A stretch of DNA of 10,317 nucleotides, from assembly GCA_012064415.1 (NCBI GenBank), contig SSNU01002944.1, positions 1 to 10,317 of the forward strand, given 5' to 3'. Source of the DNA: Gyrodactylus bullatarudis. Its lineage: Eukaryota > Platyhelminthes > Monogenea > Gyrodactylidea > Gyrodactylidae. This document shows, piece by piece, positions 7,082-10,317 of the stretch. A model generated the notes under the pieces. It saw only the letters and a program-made list of their open reading frames with translations, searched no databases and was not told where the DNA came from. The translations under genes and the position numbers were made by a program. The first letter of the stretch is position 1. Every line of letters begins with the position of its first letter.

Positions 7082-8228
7082 TCATGAATTCATCAATTTG
7101 TAGCTGACCAGTGGACCTCTTCTCTTTCGTTTAGTCACTGGGCGTTTTCCATTCTTTCTTTTCTCGGTAATTACAGATTGGCTTGTAATTTGATTATCAA
7201 CTATTGTTGACTTCTCTTGAGTTTCAATTATTGCCAACTCTGAACCTGTTGCTGGAGCGGAACTCTAGATATTAACAGTTTGATTATCAGCTACAGCCGA
7301 CTTCTCATTATTTTCACTTTTATCCGTTGAGTTAGGCTAACGCGAGGCAGTGGGATATTTGGTTTCAGAATATTGTTAATTTTTGTCAGCTGTTTGGTTT
7401 TCATGTAAACATCGCGACCTTTGAAACCAAGCTTTGATGCTAAAATCTTCTGTACACAAAGATCTGGCTTAAATTTCGTTATGTAGTGGCTTTCTGCGCT
7501 GTTCAGCATACGACAGGGGGCACTTGGATCGACTTGATATAGAATTTTGAAGTTTGACTCGTCTGCGACATGTCCTGTTTCTTTCAGATGATTCTGTATC
7601 GCGCTGCTGTGTTTTGGCCTCAAATGTTCTCTGACTCTTTCACCGAGTGTTCGAGTTATTTTGCCAATATATTCTGAGCCATACGAACATTTGAAATGGT
7701 AGATGACTCCTTTCCTTTTTAGCTTAGGTATTGGATCTTTGTTTGGACCGTTGAGCAATTTTGTTGACCGTTGGAAAATTTTTAGCTTCCTACCAGGAAA
7801 GGTTCTCTTGGTTAAGTTCGTCAATTTACTTCTTAGGATTGCATGGCATGTATCACCTTTAAAAGGAAGATTTAATGTTATTCTCCTCTCCTCTTACTCT
7901 ACTCTTCTTCCTGACCTTTTGTTTCGGATGTGAATACTTCTCAATGAAATCTTTTGGATAGCCATCGCGTTCTAAAAGATCTTTGAGCTTTAATTTTTCC
8001 TCCGTTACATATTCCGAGGAGACCAACCTCTCAATATTTAGAAATGCATTGCTGACCGACACTTTTCTTGATTTCCTTTGGTGAAAAACTATGAAATGAC
8101 AAGAATTGGGATGGAGTGTTCGTCTTCCTGTGAATTCTTGTCTTGGCTGGGGGACCATCACGTTCAATTGACACGTCGAGGAAACTGAGAGTTTTAAATG
8201 TATCAATAAATTTTGCAAGATAGATCAA
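7082..8228 (-). pseudogene. Penelope-like element, RT thumb plus GIY-YIG endonuclease (copy B), 5'-truncated
   Basis: The piece starts inside the RT thumb with IDTFKTLSFLDVSIERDG, then HSFSPKEIKKS (to about 8075). After a shift it reads NAFLNIERLVSSEY and LLERDGYPKDFIEKY, the usual PLE thumb-to-linker blocks. A second shift near 7868 leads to LPFKGDTCHAILRSKLTNL and then, in the frame 7824-7291, to KLKRKGVIYHFKCSYGSEYIG. GIY appears as VIY and YIG is exact. The histidines (REH, IQNHLKETGH) and the Glu in NSAESHYI are present, then KPDLCVQKILASKLGFKG. The second Cys of the CxC pair is Tyr here. After a third shift near 7330 a polar tail with one TAG (7265-7267) runs to TGA at 7082-7084, ending KRPVTKRKRRGPLVSYKLMNS before the last codons' stop. 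No RT catalytic motifs remain. It differs strongly in the thumb from the neighbouring copy A. Confidence 0.9.
7190..7306. repeat. diverged 90-bp-spaced direct repeat in PLE tail
   Basis: ttgattatcaactattgttg followed by acttctc (7190-7216) recurs as ttgattatcagctacagccg plus acttctc (7280-7306), exactly 90 bases away. On the minus strand these code for EKSTIVDNQ and EKSAVADNQ in the C-terminal tail of the GIY-YIG protein, so the tail contains two copies of a roughly 30-residue unit. The exact multiple of three suggests the duplication arose while the frame was under selection. Confidence 0.6.
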
Positions 8229-8234
8229 ATTATT

Positions 8235-9505
8235 TTACAATTTCTCTGATTCATTAGGAAGTTCCTCTTCGCTTACAATTCCTTTTATCCTCTTAGACTG
8301 ACCGACAACCAAACCAACTTTATGAGAAATAGGACTGAAACTGGCAAAATGAAGATATTTGCCATTGTCAGTCTTCTTCTTATGAATGTTTCTTTGGATT
8401 GATTCATCAACTTGCTTGGTTAGTTTTACATCTAAAAAACTCAGTATATCAATAGATTCGTCCTCATAAGCAAATTTAATATTTGGATGAATATTGTTTA
8501 TTTTTGAGAAAAAATCATCGATAGAGACATTGGGTTTCATAACCACAAAAGTATCATCCACATATCTAATATATAAATCAGTATGAGAATTAATTAGATC
8601 AGACATTTTACTCATCTCTAACCAACCCAAGAAAATGTCAGCTAAAATTGGACTAAGTGGGGAACCCATAGCAATATCATCTTTCTGCATGAAAACATTA
8701 TTTTGGATTGACAAAGGGAGATCAACACAACAAATTTTGATCAAATTTTGTACATGATCACTATTCATTCTAAAACCACCATTTTCATCTACAAAATTGT
8801 TGGTGATATTTAGAGTTTCATTTATGGGAACATTAGGAATTAAGGAACTAACATCAAATGAGACCATTTTCTTAGAACTGATATCTAACTCCTTTATTTT
8901 ATCTACAAATCTAAAAGTATCCTCGACGATGTATTTTGCATAATACACATGTATAGGCTTCAAAATATCTGTTAACCATTTTACTAAATGGTTTTGTTTC
9001 CAGAATCGGACGCATAGGAAACACCTCAGGAATAACACCATTGATAATCTTATGTGTTTTTGGAACTAGATATAATCCTGACATTCTAGTATGTTTTCTG
9101 GCTATAAAATACCAAGTCTTTTCACTAATGATACTTTTTTTTCCATCGCTATAGCATGAATTTTACGTTCCATTCCTTTCATATTAACCTCTGACCTAAC
9201 AAAACCTGTATTTTCAAATTTTCTTTCATCAGAAATGAAATCCCTCCCGGCTTTGAAATAATCCTCTTTAACATTAAGACAATACCTTTACCCTTATCAG
9301 GTTTTTTAATAAAAATGTCTTCATCTGATTTTAATTCTTTAAGACTACTGAGATTTTTTGGTAACTTAAGTAGAACTTAGAGGTTTTCAACTAAAACTTC
9401 TATAAATAGATAACAAATCAAGTTTCAACTTCTCTGAATAAAAAGAGGATCCTATAAGCAACTTTCCAAGATATAAAAGATATTTATTGTAGATTATTTT
9501 GATTT
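8235..9505 (-). pseudogene. Penelope-like reverse transcriptase with intact YVDD (copy A), 3'-truncated
   Basis: N-terminal sequence begins near 9505 (KLLIGSSFYSEKLKLDLLS) and continues, across shifts, with FIKKPDKGKGIVLM (about 9318-9276), DYFKAGRDF and ERKIHAIAMEKK, then GLYLVPKTHK and EVFPMRPILETKPFSKMVN (about 9090-8970). These are the PLE blocks before the palm. The main frame (9041-8235) then gives YYAKYIVEDTFRFVDKI, motif A VSFDVSSLIPNVPINE (Asp codon 8855-8853), motif B MGSPLSPILADIF, motif C RYVDDTF (Asp pair 8558-8553), LSFLDVKL, GKYLHFASFSPISHK and ELPNESEKL to the stop. The first roughly 28 residues of that frame are out-of-frame shadow. All catalytic aspartates are intact, but frameshifts near 9393, 9276, 9115 and 8960 and loss of the endonuclease make it inactive. 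It stops six bases before copy B begins. Confidence 0.92.
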
Positions 9506-9846
9506 AAAAAATCTAGAAAAGTCAACGGACGTTGATAATCGAATTATCTCTCAACCTGTAATTAGCACAATATAATCCGGGAAGCAACATGCATTTACGA
9601 ATGGGGGTAGAAAGAGAAAATTATCCAAAGGACAATCCACTCTACATCATTACCTGAAGAGAAGAAGGGTACCCTAGAAACGTCTACCTTTCCCTACCAA
9701 AGTATTACAATATTCTTTATTAATCCTGGTAATGATTGAACCAATCAGAGGATCCCAATTTATTAACAATCAGAATCAAGTTTAAAAAGTCAATGAATAA
9801 TATTCATATTTTCCAATGGCATGGGATTCCATAAGTTTTTTACAGC
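9506..9846. other. non-coding spacer upstream of the zinc-finger relic
   Basis: I find no recognisable gene on either strand. It contains a CCAATCAG box at 9741-9748 and would include any promoter of the zinc-finger gene that starts at 9847. No TATA box is obvious at a suitable distance. Confidence 0.4.
9741..9750 (+). promoter_or_regulatory. NF-Y-type CCAAT box (ccaatcagag)
   Basis: This matches the extended NF-Y consensus CCAATCAG and lies about 105 bp upstream of the ATG of the zinc-finger relic, a usual promoter distance. The surrounding aatgat..aaccaatcagaggat also resembles the reverse complement of the box inside the hAT-type element at about 4480-4500; the similarity ends after some 23 bases. 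Confidence 0.35.
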
Positions 9847-10186
9847 ATGACTAAAACTCCTATTTCAAAATCAGTCAAAATTCAGGAATATATAAGGAAA
9901 TATCCGAATGAATTCACTTTAACTTCAAAAGGAGATTTGTTCTGCCAATATTGCAACCTTATCGTATCAACAGATAGAAAATTCCTCGTAGATCAGCACA
10001 GAAAAAAACGCACTCACGAAAATCAGATACTCAACCGAAACAAACCCACCTTGAAAATCCTGATGATGATGTACACATGGATTTAGCTGATATGTTTGTT
10101 AGTCTAGGAGTTCCACTATGGAAAGTTAAAATTTTTTTCTCAAATCTTATGAATCGCAAACTCACAGACACACTGTACAATGATAA
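9847..10186 (+). pseudogene. CGGBP1-like BED zinc-finger protein, frameshifted and truncated
   Basis: The ATG at 9847 opens MTKTPISKSVKIQEYIRKY. A BED-type finger follows: FCQYCNLIV supplies the Cys pair and VDQHRKKRTHEN the His pair (about residues 32-58). This layout is that of the CGG-repeat-binding protein CGGBP1 and of the hAT-transposase N-termini from which that family derives; the protein would bind DNA in the nucleus. The open frame ends at 10086, but a shift near 10030-10046 restores family-like sequence in another frame: ENPDDDVHMDLADMFVSLGV and PLWKVKIFFSNLM. This corresponds to the helical region after the finger in CGGBP1-like proteins. That frame is overtaken at about 10187 by PLE sequence, so the C-terminus is lost. 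Copies of this family are abundant in some invertebrate genomes as domesticated or dead transposon genes; this one looks dead. Confidence 0.78.
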
Positions 10187-10317
10187 GAAAAAAAAGAGTC
10201 TAATGAGAGTTTGAGTTTCTTAGATGTCAAACTAACTAGGAAGGAGGATGGGTCAATTCTAAGAAACATCTACAAGAAGAAGACTGATAATGGGAAATAC
10301 CTCCATTTTGCCAGTTT
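10187..10317 (+). pseudogene. Penelope-like reverse transcriptase thumb fragment (copy E), cut by window end
   Basis: From about 10187 the frame reads EKKESNESLSFLDVKL, then GSILRNIYKKKTDNGKYLHF to the window edge. By hand count 29 of 37 residues agree with the same stretch in the minus-strand copy A (LSFLDVKL...KKKTDNGKYLHFAS), so it belongs to the same PLE lineage but lies in the opposite direction. The reading frame is open as far as can be seen. The palm motifs A to C are absent because the fragment starts downstream of them; this is a 5'-truncated insertion joined directly to the zinc-finger relic. Whether an endonuclease follows lies outside the window. Confidence 0.88.

Noticed and set aside
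7703..7933. 76-codon plus-strand frame
   Set aside because: It overlaps the PLE linker and GIY-YIG start on the minus strand, which has family motifs; the plus frame has none.
8235..9041. Possible telomerase or group II intron reverse transcriptase
   Set aside because: The blocks VPKTHK, FPMRPI, GSPLSP, YVDD, SFLDV and GKYLHFAS in this order are those of Penelope-like elements, and GIY-YIG relics lie nearby on the same strand.
9235..9251. CTGATGA on the minus strand near 9230, a second hammerhead-like string
   Set aside because: It lies within coding sequence of the PLE reverse transcriptase (SDERKFEN) and has no matching second half.

Overview
This window looks like a repeat-rich, AT-rich intergenic stretch of an animal nuclear genome. 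All recognisable coding matter is transposon-derived and nearly all of it is broken. The elements are Penelope-like retroelements (PLEs: reverse transcriptase plus GIY-YIG endonuclease), a pogo/Tigger-type DDE transposase, a CGGBP1-like BED zinc finger, and a short hAT-type non-autonomous element with a clean 8-bp target-site duplication. There is no operon structure, no Shine-Dalgarno pattern and no host gene I can recognise. A crustacean or other arthropod is plausible, because this mix of PLE, pogo and CGGBP1-like genes is common there, but the sequence alone does not settle the species.

Layout. Bases 1-960 are mostly non-coding and hold two inverted repeats (578-797 and 888-958). A 5'-truncated PLE reverse transcriptase relic lies on + at about 965-1340. 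Two unrecognised + strand reading frames follow (1352-1711, 1906-2319). A frameshifted pogo-like transposase occupies 2330-3609. Bases 3713-3875 look like an orphan promoter (two CCAAT boxes, TATA box, palindrome, octamer). The hAT-type element is 3950-4697, flanked by TTCATCAG on both sides, and carries its own CCAAT/TATA module.

From 4922 to about 9505 the minus strand carries four PLE pieces. Two isolated GIY-YIG endonuclease relics sit at 4922-5354 and 5601-6350. A thumb-plus-endonuclease piece lies at 7082-8228. A reverse transcriptase piece with intact YVDD lies at 8235 to about 9505. The last two abut six bases apart but belong to clearly different PLE lineages. At the right end, a CGGBP1-like zinc-finger relic (+, 9847 to about 10186) runs straight into a fifth PLE lineage-A-like fragment (+, about 10187-10317) cut by the window edge.

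The genes do not form a pathway. The window is a layered record of insertions: at least six PLE copies or fragments from at least two lineages, one cut-and-paste transposase and one MITE. I found no convincing undescribed functional system. The best candidates for a second look are the hAT-type element with promoter-like content, the inverted duplication of a 3' splice-site-like block, the junction of two PLE lineages, and the repetitive, basic C-terminal tails of the GIY-YIG proteins.
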